Part shown: positions 19,263 to 30,199 of the stretch, in pieces
Position numbering within the stretch: the stretch's first letter is position 1
Layout: each line of letters starts with the position of its first letter
Origin: Doryteuthis pealeii
Taxonomy: Eukaryota > Mollusca > Cephalopoda > Myopsida > Loliginidae
Reading direction: 5' to 3'
NCBI GenBank assembly: GCA_023376005.1
Contig: CM042162.1
Span: 88,351,056 to 88,415,055 of the forward strand
DNA length: 64,000 nucleotides
Program-made: the position numbers and the translations under genes
Notes under the pieces: generated by a model
Told to the model about the DNA's origin: nothing
The model's input: the letters and a program-made list of their open reading frames with translations, nothing else
Database searches by the model: none

Positions 19263-19659
19263 ATGTAGTCCTTTTCTTTCTTTCTTTCTTTTTCTTTTGA
19301 ATGTCTGTGTGTCGTCGGACAAAACACATATTGAGCGATATCGAACACATTAGAAAAAAAGAAAGAAATTCGTGATTTTTTAAAAAAAATATTAAGATGT
19401 CGTTGCCAAGACAAACAAATTCGCCTATTGTCGAGAAGAAAGAAAAATATGAAACAGGTGCGGCCTTAGCGGTCTGGCAATCAGACAGTGCCCGGTACAA
19501 AGGACCATAGAATCGCGACAGCTAATTAACAAAAGTGATTTTTAAGATGGACTTAAAGGAACAAATGTCTTTGTGATAGATATTTTATTAATACGAAATT
19601 GGTTCAATACATATAGTAGATTCTTTTGGAAAAAGGAAAATTATATTTTTCTGAATTTT
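19263..19659. other. No gene recognised
   Basis: The minus-strand frames here lack recognisable motifs. Confidence 0.35.
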
Positions 19660-20565
19660 TTTTAAAAATTAGTGAAATAGATCACTAATTAAGACTGAGC
19701 CTATTCCAGTGTTACATAATCTATGCGGTGGCATAAGATTATCGTCAATCCCCTGTAATTCCGAGGGTATGACCCTTTTCATACTTATGTAAGGTAGTAT
19801 AGAGATATGGTGGCGATCAGTGCAGTTGATGGTGCTGAAAGTGAGTGACGGCGGTTGACCTCACTCTCACCTTGCCTTCCGGGGATAAATCGTGGGAACC
19901 GGAAGGCATAGAAGAACCTGTTCCGGATTAAGAATAGTAAGGAGCTTTAGTTTAGTTTTGCAGTGGACGTCAGACAGAGCAGTCGGCCATGATGCTCTGT
20001 CTAAAACTGTAACTCTGCATACGTGCGCTATGTTATGTCTGGGTTGGGGATTTACCGAATAAAGTAACATGAAAAGAAAATCGAAGTCTTGTGTTTACTA
20101 AAAACTAACAATGACACAGGGCTTCTAATAAGGAGAAATCCCTAACAGAAACCAGACCCGAAGTCCCCAAGAAAGACCAGACCTTTAGAAGTGACCAGAC
20201 GCAAGATGTTAGAAGATAGAAGCAAAGCCGACCTGAAGAGAAGACGACTAGAAGTAAGAAGTAAGAAAAGGGAATACAACATTATATCGATTTGGTACTG
20301 TGAAAACCTCAGTACGTAACACCAGTAGTGACCACCCCAAGCGGAGTTTAACAGATTTGAATTCAGAGATTCCACTCGTAGATTGGCTGCCTAGCCAAGG
20401 TTAAAGAACCCAGTCTGCCCTACTATTAATCCATAGCTGAAGGGAGTGTAGTTGGATTCATAACTTTCCCAAGTGTATTAGCGCTATTCGAACTATATCT
20501 TCGTCCAGGATTTGAACTCGGGTCGACGGGTCCATTTCCTACGACTTTAACCGTTACGCCTTCCT
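19660..20565 (-). mobile_element. SINE-A split by an LTR-like element
   Basis: The SINE tail (GATCACTAATTAAGACTGAGC) lies at 19,660-19,709, and the body and head (to the B box, minus-strand GAGTTCAAATCC near 20,510) at 20,322-20,565. An insertion separates them. Confidence 0.7.
19710..20321 (+). mobile_element. LTR-like element inserted in the SINE
   Basis: 612 bp, begins TGTTACATAATC and ends GTACGTAACA, so the ends are inverted (TGTTAC / GTAACA). It is flanked by CCAG at 19,706-19,709 and 20,322-20,325. AATAAA at 20,058-20,063 is followed by GAAGTCTTGTGTT, as at an R/U5 border. Related over its 3' part to the element at 25,806-26,305 (CTAACAATGACACAG and an Arg/Lys-coding-like GAAG-rich stretch). 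Confidence 0.6.
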
Positions 20566-20793
20566 TAGTTTATTTAATCTATTTAAATTGTTTTACCATC
20601 AATAGGTTCAATATCATTAGTTTGCATTTTTTGCGAATTTAACGTTTCGTGTTCGAATCCTGGTAAAGGTCAGAATTTGGCATGACATTTTTGAGGTAGG
20701 ATTGTGCTGGCTTATTTAAAGATCTATTTTATTTAGAGACGTAAACATTTTTTTTTTTCGATTTATGTTGGAAAGGACATTTCACGACTGCGC
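20566..20793. other. No gene; isolated B-box-like motif
   Basis: GTGTTCGAATCCTGG near 20,650 fits a tRNA B box, but no A box or family body is visible around it. Confidence 0.35.
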
Positions 20794-20834
20794 GTGAAAA
20801 ATTTGCTTTATTTTATGAAGAATAGAAAAAAAAT

Positions 20835-21026
20835 GTGTTACCATGGATTATCTATGGACTATTCTGGGAAAGGGATTATCTGCTTAATCTCCCATATTTG
20901 GTTATGGCTACTAATCCTTATTGGGAGAATACTTCAGAAGATTTATGTAAAAACTACAACGTACGTTCGGAAAGTAATAACTCTTATTTATTTGGACAGA
21001 TAATACAAAAGATGTGGGAAGCATAA
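20835..21026 (+). other. Unassigned short open frame
   Basis: From the leucine codon the frame reads LPWIIYGLFWERDY and later NPYWENTSEDLCKNY, ending IQKMWEA and a stop just before SINE-B. The composition looks more protein-like than neighbouring frames. The preceding sequence (KDISRLRVKNLLYFMKN) is in another frame across an A-run, so one indel could join them. No family recognised. Confidence 0.25.
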
Positions 21027-21029
21027 AGT

Positions 21030-21258
21030 AAAGTCGTGGGGGTGGCCTAAAGTCGGTATCAGCCAATCAGCGAGGGAGTCTATCCCCTTTTCAATAGCGC
21101 TAGACCAAGGAAATTGCTTTTGCGTATGAGGTGGAGCGCCACACCTACTCCCAGCTCCTTAATTTACCGCACAGATACGCTGAGTTGGCGAGGCCCAGTA
21201 TCGAAGTAGAAACCTTGTGGTTTCTAGCCGAACGCTCTGCCGACTGAGCTCGTTACTT
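21030..21258 (-). mobile_element. tRNA-derived SINE (SINE-B)
   Basis: Minus strand: AGCTCAGTCGGCAGAGCG (A box), then a diverged B box (TTCGATACTGG), then a body with GGTGTGGCGCTCCACC and CTAGCGCTATTG. Family consensus comes from the 45.8 kb copy. Confidence 0.75.
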
Positions 21259-21295
21259 AGATAGTTAGTTTGCTCTGTAGGGAATTAGTTGGGGT

Positions 21296-21682
21296 TTGGT
21301 TTAGTTTGGTTTGTTTTACGGCATATCAACCTCACTGGGTCATTTAATGCCGACAGAGTTTTGAAATAAATTCATTTATAATGGATACTAGATTTCTTTT
21401 ATAAACACGTTTTCCTAATTAAACCATGAGGGCAATATGTTAGGGGCAATCATATAGGTGGAAGAGCTAAACGTGACCAACCGATTGATTGAAGGGGGCC
21501 TCTCCGACCGCCCGTCTAGCCTAAGAAAATGCCAAAGTGGAGTGTTGATTGTTATGAACTTCTCAGCGACAAAGGTTCCCACCTTAAGCATCCGCACAAC
21601 CAATAGGTGGCCCCAGTGGCGGGGGGTGGGTACCCCTCTGCAGAGGTGTGGTAGGTGTATTCTACAGCCCCAGCAGACATTA
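21296..21682 (-). mobile_element. R1 repeat with internal deletion
   Basis: Minus orientation. The hairpin end is at 21,310-21,355. The middle block from CCCATCTATGG to TGACAAGCC is missing. The 5' block with CGCCCGTCTAGCC and ACCCCTCTGCAGAGG is kept. Confidence 0.7.
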
Positions 21683-22780
21683 AAAATTAATTAAATCGAC
21701 TATTTAAGATAATAATTTTGTCTAAGTTGAAAAGTTGTAACATAATGGGCATCAGTTAAAAAAAAAAAAGCGAAATAATATTGTACATGTAATTAATTTT
21801 TAATACATTTTAAACAATTTATTATGGCAATTTTGCTCAAATATATCTTAAACATGACCGCCAAAGATGACGTAAAATCCGAATTTTATAAAAATAGATT
21901 TAATCCCTCCCCAATCATTTGAATAAAAATGACCTAAAATCAAGGGAGTATCCGATTTCAATGAGATTTTCAGTGTTGATTTATCAATGAATGAAATTTC
22001 AAAACTTTCTGATTTAATTAGGTATTTCTGCTACGATAAATGAATATATACATTTCATTTAAAATATGAAGCATCTAATTTTAAATTTTAAATTCGATAT
22101 TTTTAGATTCTAAAAACATATTTTATTTAATAACTACTTTAGTTTATCATCGTTATCTTATATTTTTGTAGAAAAACTCTATTGAAAATTTATCCCCCCT
22201 CCATTTTAAACAGAACAAGTATCGATATATAATTTCTTCTTTTATAAGATAATAGCCAATTAAATAATTATCGAAAAGAGTAAAAAAAAAAGTTATCGAA
22301 AAATTATCCTTTTAGTTTTTATTTTAAATTTATTTTCCGATTTTCGCTACTTATTTTCTATCGTGTAATCATTTCCTATGCATTTCTATGCTGAGAAAAA
22401 TCACAATACTCTCCCATAGTAAAGTCGTTTCCAGTGAATTTCTTTAGGGAAACCATTACCGAATTCAGAACAAAAACAGCATCAGAAAAGGCCCAATCTC
22501 ATTCTAGACGTTAGCGATGGGGAACGATCAGGTAGTCATTTTCACTGCGACGTGACTGATACACAGAGGTCACCGGTCACTAATCGAGCAAGACAAGTGC
22601 ATGAGAATCAGAAAAGTTTAAATACTCTATAAGAGAGACTGAGCAGATGTGTTCAATTGGAGATGAGTCTTTCGTCTGAGAATGGAATTTTATGCCAAGA
22701 CAATAAGTCAGCCATTCTTTTTCCTTTCTTTCTCTTCGATTCTTCAATCTGCGTTTAGTATTTGATTCCATAAGAACATC
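21683..22780. other. AT-rich unique-looking DNA, no gene
   Basis: About 1.1 kb with no recognisable repeat family and no sustained frame. The region 22,440-22,600 is less AT-rich but also featureless to me. Confidence 0.45.
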
Positions 22781-22960
22781 CTCTTTGATGGGACGACAAC
22801 AACAACAGAATTATTGTAAGCTCCCGTCACGTCTTGACAAAGAAAAGATTGTGACACCTTTTCCACAAACACATTTACATTTCTCGTGGCTCTTGTTCAA
22901 AGACAAAAGTGCAGTTCGGTTAATTCTAGAAAGTGTAACGTTGACTTATCTAAATGGTGT

Positions 22961-23556
22961 CCGCCCTGTCGCCGGGGCGTTAGAACGCAACGACTGCACC
23001 TCTGCAGAGGGGTAAGACTGTCCCAAATGGAGCCACCTGTTGGCCGTGGGCGGTGACTCGTGATGCTTAAGGACGGAATATTGGTGGATGAGCAGACCAT
23101 GACTTGCAATACTCCACTTAGACCCTTACTTAGGCTAGACGGGCGGTCGAAGAGTCCCACTCCGATCAATCGGCTGGTCACGTCAAGCCCTAGCACCTAT
23201 ATGATAGCCCCAATCCTATTGCCCTTATGACAAGCCCCAAACCTTTTTATCATATGGGTGCTAGAAGGTGGTAGCTGAGGGTCTACATGTCCTGGGAATG
23301 ATGTTAAACTCTATCTGATGGTGAGGTTCCAGTTCTGGAAGTTTGGGGGATGTAGAACACCCCTTCATCTCCATTTCTCTTTGGTCCACGCTGAGTGGTA
23401 ATATCTGTTAGGGTCCCATCTATGGGTTAAACAGAAAAATATATTAATTTAAAAAATTGGATATCCATTAAGAATGAATTTATTTCAAAACTTTATCGGC
23501 ATTAAATGACCCACTGAAGTTGATATGCCGTAAACCAAAACAAACCAAACCACTCT
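22961..23556 (+). mobile_element. R1 repeat, near full length
   Basis: All R1 landmarks are in order, from CCGCCCTGTCGCC to the 3' hairpin (CATTAAATGACCC ... GGTTGATATGCCG) and the AAACC-type tail. Confidence 0.8.
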
Positions 23557-23584
23557 AAATGGCATGAATTTCGACATTAGGTTT

Positions 23585-23690
23585 GTTGGTTGGTTGGTTG
23601 ATTTAACGGCATGTCAATCCATGTTTGATTATTTTGTGCCGACGATATTTTGCTTTATTAAATCTTGATGGGTATCTAAATTCGTTTTCA
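23585..23690 (-). repeat. R2 tail
   Basis: GGTTGGTTGGTTG then AACGGCATGTCAATCC and TTTGTGCCGAC: the R2 hairpin tail in minus orientation, next to the minisatellite. Confidence 0.55.
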
Positions 23691-23744
23691 TTTTTTGTGT
23701 CGTAGATAAAGGCGATTAATTACTCACACACTTAGAGAGAAGTA

Positions 23745-24712
23745 GGAGTCTGACTGAGTGAGAAGTGACAAAAGTAGAAGAGTCTGAGTGAGAGGTGACA
23801 AAAGTACAGGATTCCGAGTGAGAGATGACAAAAGTAGAGGAATCTGAGTGAGAGGTGACAAAAGTAGAAGAGAGTGAGAGGTGACAAAAGTAGAGGAGTG
23901 ACACAGGAGTCCGAGTGAGAGATGACAAAAGTAGAGGAATCTGAGTGAGAGGTGACAAAAGTAGAAGAGTCTGAGTGAGAGGTGACAAGTACAGGAGTCC
24001 GAGTGAGAGATGACAAAAGTAGAGGAATCTGAGTGAGAGGGACAAAAGTAGAAGAGTCTGAGTGAGAGGTGACAAAAGTACAGGAGTCCGAGTGAGAGAT
24101 GACAAAAGTAGAGGAATCTGAGTGAGAGGTGACAAAAGTAGGAGAGTCTGAGTGAGAGGTGACAAAAGTACAGGAGTCTGAGTGAGAGGTGACAAAAGTA
24201 GAAGAGTCTGAGTGAGAGTGACAAAAGTACAGGAGTCCGAGTGAGAGGGGACAAAAGTACAGGAGTCTGAGTGAGAGGTGACAAAAGTAGAAGAGTCTGA
24301 GTGAGAGGTGACAAAAGTACAGGAGTCCGAGTGAGAGATGACAAAAGTAGAGGAGTCTGAGTGAGAGGTGACAAAAGTAGAAGAGTCTGAGTGAGAGGTG
24401 ACAAAAGTACAGGAGTCCGAGTGAGAGATGACAAAAGTAGAGGAATCTGAGTGAGAGGTGACAAAAGTAGAAGAGTCTGAGTGAGAGGTGACAAAGTACA
24501 GGAGTCTGAGAGAGGTGACAAAGTAGTCTGAGTGAGAGGTGACAAAAGTACAGGAGTCCGAGTGAGAGGGGACAAAAGTACAGGAGTCCGAGTGAGAGGG
24601 GACAAAAGTACAGGAGTTTGAGTGAGAGGTGACAAAAGTACAGGAGTCTGAGTGAGAGGGGACAAAAGTACAGGAGTCTGAGTGAGAGGTGACAAAAATA
24701 GAGGAGTCTGTA
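23745..24712. repeat. 30-bp minisatellite
   Basis: About 32 units built on GAGTCTGAGTGAGAGGTGAC then AAAAGTA plus CAG/GAA/GAG. Three unit variants often recur in the same order, giving a 90-bp higher-order repeat. Because 30 is a multiple of three, minus-strand frames stay open for over 300 codons (10-residue repeats such as TSHSDSSTFV in one frame and LSPLTQTPVL in another). Several shortened units break individual frames. I regard the frames as by-products. Confidence 0.9.
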
Positions 24713-24822
24713 ATAAAAGCCAAATATTCGGTATTAATATATTTATTTGATCAGTAATTCATATACATACTAACTCCCCATCTTAGCTGTCTGACAGTTG
24801 ATTTATAAGCCGTAAGATGGAA

Positions 24823-25110
24823 GCCCGTAATGTAATGGTTAAAGTCATGGGAAATGGACTCCTCGCCCCGAGTTCAAATCCTGGGTGTGTTAATTGCATT
24901 TCACTTAGACCTAATATCCTTGGGAAAGGTATGAATCCTACTCTCCCTCCAGCTATGGATGAATAGTAGGGCAGACTGGGCTCTTTAACCTTGGTTAGGC
25001 AAGTGGTCTAGGAGAAGGAAAACTCTTAATTCAAACCTGTTGAACTCCGCTAAAGAAATTGACCTTGTGTCACATCCTGCTCGTGCGGAAGGGTTGGTAA
25101 ATATATATAA
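24823..25110 (+). mobile_element. SINE-A, long form
   Basis: tRNA-like head with GTAATGGTTAAAG and B box GAGTTCAAATCC (about 24,870). The body has GGTATGAATCC and CTCTTTAACCTTGG, and the tail has GACCTTGTGTCACATCC. Nearly the same end form is seen at 38.1-38.39 kb. Confidence 0.8.
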
Positions 25111-25194
25111 GACAGACTCAACCATTCTTTTATCATCTAGACCGGGGGTAGGTTATCTTATATATTATTTAAACAAAATTTTTTAAACACATTT

Positions 25195-25590
25195 TTAAAT
25201 TCATGTTTTTTCTATTTAACCTATAGATGGGACCCTAACAGGTACTACCACTCCAACCAACTAAACTAACCTTTAAGAGAATTACTCTACACAATTGGCT
25301 GGTCACTTTAAGCCCTATCACCTATATGATTGCTCCGGTTCTATTGTCCTTATAAAAATCCCCAACCCTTTTTATCATATATGTGCTAGAAGGGTCGTAT
25401 TACTCATTACTCCCAGGTCCACCCTTTAATACCTTTAGTACCATCTATGTATTAAATAGAAAAAATGAGTTTTGAAAAATGTGTTAAAATGAGTTTAAAA
25501 AAGAATTTTGAATATCCACCAATAAAGAATAAAATAAAATATCTTTGTCTTAAAATAACCCAACAATGCTGCAAAAACCAACCAACCAAC
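25195..25590 (+). mobile_element. Diverged R1/R2 mosaic
   Basis: Starts on CTATAGATGGGACCCTAAC (R1 in reverse), switches to the forward CACCTATATGATTG and ACCCTTTTTATCATAT blocks, and ends in the R2 tail and CCAACC repeats. Confidence 0.55.
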
Positions 25591-25744
25591 CAACCAAATG
25601 AGAGAACATTCAACTACAGACTAGAAAATATTGGTAAATTAATATCTTTTTATATTGATTGCGATATTACCTGTTTCTACTTTACCTGTATTACCTGATA
25701 GTAATTCATTTTAATTTCTAGAATGTATTTTTATCATTTTAATT

Positions 25745-26490
25745 TAGTAAACATTAGGTATTTGCTCCCATGTCCACTCTGAACCGAGTAGTAGTATCTG
25801 TTAGGTGTTACATAATTATTAGAACCTAATATTCATGTGCAATAGTGTAGAAATCAAAATGGCCGTTATAAGCTGCAGCCCACGGCCTTGAAGGATTTGA
25901 ATGAGAAGGCTTGACATGTCCTGATCCTTTCTTCCGGTGGATACCGTGAGAATCGTTGGAGAAGACCCTCTTCCGGCTTAGTTAAGAAATAGATTTTAGT
26001 CAGTCGGCGAGAAATCACGACGGTGGTGAGTTGTGTTATACACGCTCCGACTCGATCTGCACAGGTAGTCTGGTGGGGTATTTCGAGGATAAAATATGAT
26101 CAAAGTAAATCGAAGTCTTGTGTTATTATCTCAAAACTAACAATGACACAGAGTTTCTGATAAAGAGAAATCCCCAATGGAAGACCAGACACGAAGTCCC
26201 CAAGACGAAGTCCAGACGTTAAAAGAGACATAGAAGAACTTAAGATGTCAGAAGAACAGAAGAAGAATAGAAGTAAGAAGTAAGTAATGAGAAGGGTATA
26301 CAACATTAGGGTCCCATCTATGGCTTAAATAGAAAAACATAAGTTTTGACAAATGTGTTAAAAATTGAGTTTAAAATAAATTCAATACCCATCTAGCATA
26401 AATAAATTAAAAAAAAACGTCTTCGATATAAAATAACCCAACAAGGTTTGATATACCGTAAAATCCAACCAACCAACCAGTTCTACCTTG
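25745..26490 (+). mobile_element. R1/R2 copy split by an LTR-like element
   Basis: CTCCCATGTCCACTCTGAACC ends at TTAGG (25,801-25,805) and resumes with TTAGGGTCCCATCTATGG at 26,306, then runs to the R2 tail and an AACCAACC end. Confidence 0.65.
25806..26305 (+). mobile_element. Solo LTR-like element with TTAGG duplication
   Basis: Exactly 500 bp by my count, from TGTTACATAATT to GTATACAACA, with identical TTAGG on both sides (25,801-25,805 and 26,306-26,310). The 3' part matches the 19.7 kb element. No internal coding region is present, so this is a solo LTR or a short non-autonomous (TRIM-like) element. Confidence 0.75.
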
Positions 26491-26814
26491 AATGTGTACA
26501 GAATTAGCTGTGTTCTTTTCTTGGACAGTTACGAGAAAGAATAATGAGAGCTGATTTAATTGAAAGTTCCTAATTAATAAATGGAATTACTAATTATGGT
26601 AGACAGTTATTTAATATTTCTTCTCTTCGAACTGAAAACTGTCAAGTCAAATTTCAATAACTAGGTCTATTAATCAAGTTTTCTTTTTTATATAATAGAG
26701 TAATATATTCTTGGAATAAATTGCTTAATCAGATTTTAAAAAAACAGTAATATCGTACAATATTTTAAGATTAATTTGGATAATATCAGAAAAAAATAAT
26801 GGTTGCTTGATTTG
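26491..26814. other. AT-rich, no gene
   Basis: No repeat family or frame recognised. Confidence 0.4.
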
Positions 26815-27575
26815 GTTTGATTTGGTTTGTTTTACGACATATCAACCTCACTGGGTCATTTAATGCCGATAAAGTTTTGAAATAAATTAATTCTTACTGG
26901 ATACTCAGTTATTCTTTATAAACAATTCTTTCTATTTAACCCATAGATGTGACCCTAACAGGTACTACTACTCCAGGTCAGAGTGGACCAGGGAGCAATG
27001 GTGATGAAGGTGTGCGCCACATTCCCCAAACCTACAGAATTGGAACCTCACCATCAGATTTTAACGCCATTCCCATGATATGAAGACCCTCAGCCACCGC
27101 CTTCTAGCACCCATATGATAAAAAAGGTTGGGGCTTGTCATAAGGGCAATAGGGTTGGAGCAATCATATAGGTGCTAGGGCTGGACATGACCAGTCGATT
27201 GATCGAAGTGGGTCTCTTCGACCACCCGTCTAGCTCAAGTAAAGGTCTTAGTGGAGAATGGTTGCTTGATATTCTTAGTATCCTGGGTTCTGATGTTAAA
27301 CTGCATCTAATAGTGAAGTATCGATTCTGGAGATCTGAGGAATGTGAAGTACATCTTTATCACCATTACTTCCAGGTTCACTCTGACCCGGAGTGGTAGT
27401 ACCTGTTAGTGTCCCATCTATGGTATGAATAGATAAAAATATTGAGTATTAAATATATGTTTAAAAATTAAGTTAACAAATTGAATATCCAACAAGAATG
27501 AACAAACACAAATGTTTTCGGCATACAATAAGCCAACAAGAGATGACATGCCGTAGAATCCAACTAACCAACTCG
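26815..27575. mobile_element. Two R1 parts joined head to head
   Basis: 26,815-27,262 is R1 in minus orientation (hairpin end on the left). From about 27,263 the sequence turns to plus orientation (TTCTGATGTTAAACTGC onward) and ends in an R2-type tail at 27,575. The junction lies near GAATGGTTGCTTG. Confidence 0.65.
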
Positions 27576-27589
27576 GATCTGTGTGGTAG

Positions 27590-27835
27590 CGTGGGTAACT
27601 GGTAGTGGGTGTGGTGCTCCACTGCAGACACAAAACAATATTTATGGTCTAGCGCTAGTGAAAAGAGGGCAGACTCTGTCGCTGTCCGGTTGATACCGAC
27701 AATAGACCACTATCGATTTAATGTTTGTTGGTATCAGCAAGGGAGTTCCCTTTTCACTAATTCTAGACCAGAGAGATAATTTCAGCGTCTTAAGAGGAGC
27801 ACCACACCAGCCATCAGCTAACCTTTTACTATTAC
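27590..27835. mobile_element. Rearranged SINE-B
   Basis: The left half has TCTAGCGCTAGTGAAAAG in plus sense. The right half has CCCTTTTCACTAATTC in minus sense. The SINE-B body is therefore present twice in inverted orientation. Confidence 0.5.
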
Positions 27836-27864
27836 GTTAAATAGAAAATTTATACAGGAGTGAT

Positions 27865-28018
27865 TGATTCAACAAAATGGATAAGACTGGTTGCCTTTCA
27901 CATAGTGCTAATACCTTTGGGAAAGGTGTGAATCCAACTAATCTCTTTCCAGTTATGGGTAAATATTAGGGCAGACTGGGCTCTTCAACCTTGGTTAGGC
28001 AACCAAAGAAAATTCGAT
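27865..28018 (+). mobile_element. SINE-A body, head missing
   Basis: TTTCACATAGTGCTAATACC, GGTGTGAATCC, TATGGGTAAATATTAGGG and CTCTTCAACCTTGG, without a tRNA head. Confidence 0.65.
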
Positions 28019-28079
28019 GACATATTACTTCATCTATGCAACACAGCATATAAAAAAATACAATAGAAAAATGGACAAA

Positions 28080-28450
28080 AGGCTACGTTCTCCCATTCGC
28101 CTAAAAAGGCGACCTCGTTGTCACTAAGAACTACAGAGGCATAACTCTTACTGCTATAACTGCTAAGATATATAATGTCTTCTTCTTAATCCATCAGACC
28201 TGAAATAGAGAAATGTTTAGGAAAAAAAAACAAAATCAATCCACAGCCTCTCGGAAACTGACATATCGATAAATCATAGAAGGAGTAAGAGTAAATAATC
28301 TAAAGGCAACACTGCTATTTGTAGATTTTCCAACGCATTTGACGCCATACATACGGGAAAATGGAGCAAATACTACTAGCATATGGCCTCCCTAAAGAAA
28401 CAGTTACGGCTATAATGATGTTCTACAAAGGCACTAAAGCAATGATGGAT
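28080..28450 (+). pseudogene. RTE-type LINE reverse-transcriptase fragment
   Basis: Broken frames read GDLVVTKNYRGITLTAI, IIEGVRVNNLKATLLFVDF, NAFDAIHTGKMEQILLAYG and LPKETVTAIMMFYKGTKA. This spans RT motif 2 and motif A, where the catalytic Asp lies in LFVDFxxAFD. Stops and small indels interrupt it, including the loss of one residue after VDF. Directly followed by an R1 fragment. Confidence 0.8.
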
Positions 28451-28454
28451 GTGC

Positions 28455-28790
28455 GTTTGGAGAGGCCACTTCCGATCAATCGTATGATCACGTTGATCCC
28501 TAGCACCTATTCGATTATTGCGACCCAACTAACCTCATTGCAAACCCAATCTTTTTTTATCATATACGTGCTAAAGGGCAGTGGCCGAGGGTCTTAATAT
28601 TCTGGATATGATGTTAGATTCTATCTGATGGTGAAGTTAAAATTCTGGAAATCTGGGGAATATGGAATAGCATTTGATCACCATTACTCCCAGGTCCACT
28701 GACCCGGAGTGGCTACCACTGTTAGGACCCAATCTCTGGGCTGAATAGGAAGAAATAAGTTTTTAAAAATTTTAGTTTGTTGGTGAAAAT
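28455..28790 (+). mobile_element. Diverged R1 fragment
   Basis: CCGATCAATCGTATGATCACG, TCATATACGTGCTAAAGG, TCTATCTGATGGTGAAG and GACCCGGAGTGG. The hairpin end is missing. Confidence 0.65.
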
Positions 28791-29143
28791 GAATAAAAAA
28801 TGAAAAGAATAAAATAAACAATATAATAAGAAAATAATGCTAATAACAATAATAATAAAAATGAATAAATAATCAACATTCTTTCACTGGACCGTCCACC
28901 AAATATCGCTTTTGGAGTATAGTTATTTACTAAGCAGGGCTTAGATATGGTACAAGGCCAGAAGTATGGGGAGCCAATGAGAATTGATATGGCTCAATGG
29001 TCTGCTAATCTAGCTCGCTAACCATTACACACGTGAGGTGCCCGAATATTTTGGGTATCAGGTTTGCTGGAGATTGCATCTTGTATTTATAGACTGTTCC
29101 AAAAAGGATCACACGAATCGTACCAGATTTTTTTTTTAAAGTT
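28791..29143. other. A-rich then unclassified, no gene
   Basis: AAT-rich low complexity to about 28,880, then sequence I do not recognise. Confidence 0.4.
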
Positions 29144-29561
29144 TTCGGCATGAAATAACCCAACAAGGATTGACATGCCATGAATTCAAACTTCCTAACC
29201 AAGCGTAATTGTTGAACTGTCTTTGGTATATAATAACCCAATAGGGGTTGACATGCCATAAAATCTAACCTCCTAATCAACCATAATTGTTAAACTGTCT
29301 TTGGCATAAAATAACCTAACAAGGGTTGAGATGCCGTAAAATCCAATCTCCAAACCAACCATAATTGTTAAACTGTGTTTGGCATAAATAACCCAACAAG
29401 AGTTGACATGCCGTAAAATCCAGCCAACCATAATTGTTAAACTCTCTTTGGCATAAAATAAACCAACAAGGGTTGACATGCCATAAAATCCAACCTCCTA
29501 ACCACCCATACTTGTTAAACTGTATTTGGCATGAAATAACCCAACAAGGGATGACATGCCA
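29144..29561 (+). repeat. Tandem array of the R2 hairpin tail
   Basis: Six units of about 78 bp (one of 70), each with TTTGGCATAAAATAACC, AACAAGGGTTGACATGCC, AAAATCCAACC and CATAATTGTTAAACTG. Only the terminal tail of R2 is amplified, not its body. Confidence 0.85.
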
Positions 29562-30145
29562 ACCAACCAAGCAAGCAGCCTGTGATATTTTGAAAGTTTA
29601 TTCTTTCGTGGAAAACGTATATCCGATTATTAGTCTTAAGAAAAATCAATATAAACCCCAAAAATGCTTAAATGTCTCAAGAAGCAAACAGAGAACATTC
29701 CCGCAAAGGAATGGCTCATAGTGTCTACTGCAATCATTGGATATTTAGCAAAACTTGAAGTACTTATCCGTGTTACATACGGCCTGTAAGATGAATATTG
29801 ATTTTCTTGAAAGTTTTCTGCGTTAAAAACCGTTCATTTATTTATGCCTAACATGCATCTCTGTGTGTCAAAAAATCTAATATCCCAGATATTTGCATTA
29901 TGAAATAACCTCTGTGGATAGACAATATTGCACGTGATGTTTTGGTTGAGCTGAGGTTTCTTTCATGAGAGGGGATTGTGTACCAGAACGAGGTATGTGG
30001 AATAAGGCCAAGTTCGAGTTGTAGTAGTTGTCATCGTTAGTAGTAGTAGTAATAGTAGTCGTTAGTTAAGAAACAACATACATGCATGTTGTATAGTCCC
30101 AAGGGCTGTTTATTTATTTCTAGGCCCGTGGTTCTTTTTCAGAGA
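29562..30145. other. No gene; short (GTA)n near 30,030
   Basis: A GTAGTAGTAGTAATAG stretch at about 30,030-30,060. Otherwise unclassified. Confidence 0.4.
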
Positions 30146-30148
30146 GAG

Positions 30149-30196
<48 letters not shown>
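30146..30196. repeat. (GA)n microsatellite
   Basis: GA run. The plus-strand frame across it is a by-product. Confidence 0.95.

Positions 30197-30199
<3 letters not shown>

Noticed and set aside
23716..24723. 335-residue repeat protein on the minus strand
   Set aside because: A 30-bp repeat keeps several frames open at once. Shortened units and no flanking gene structure argue against coding.
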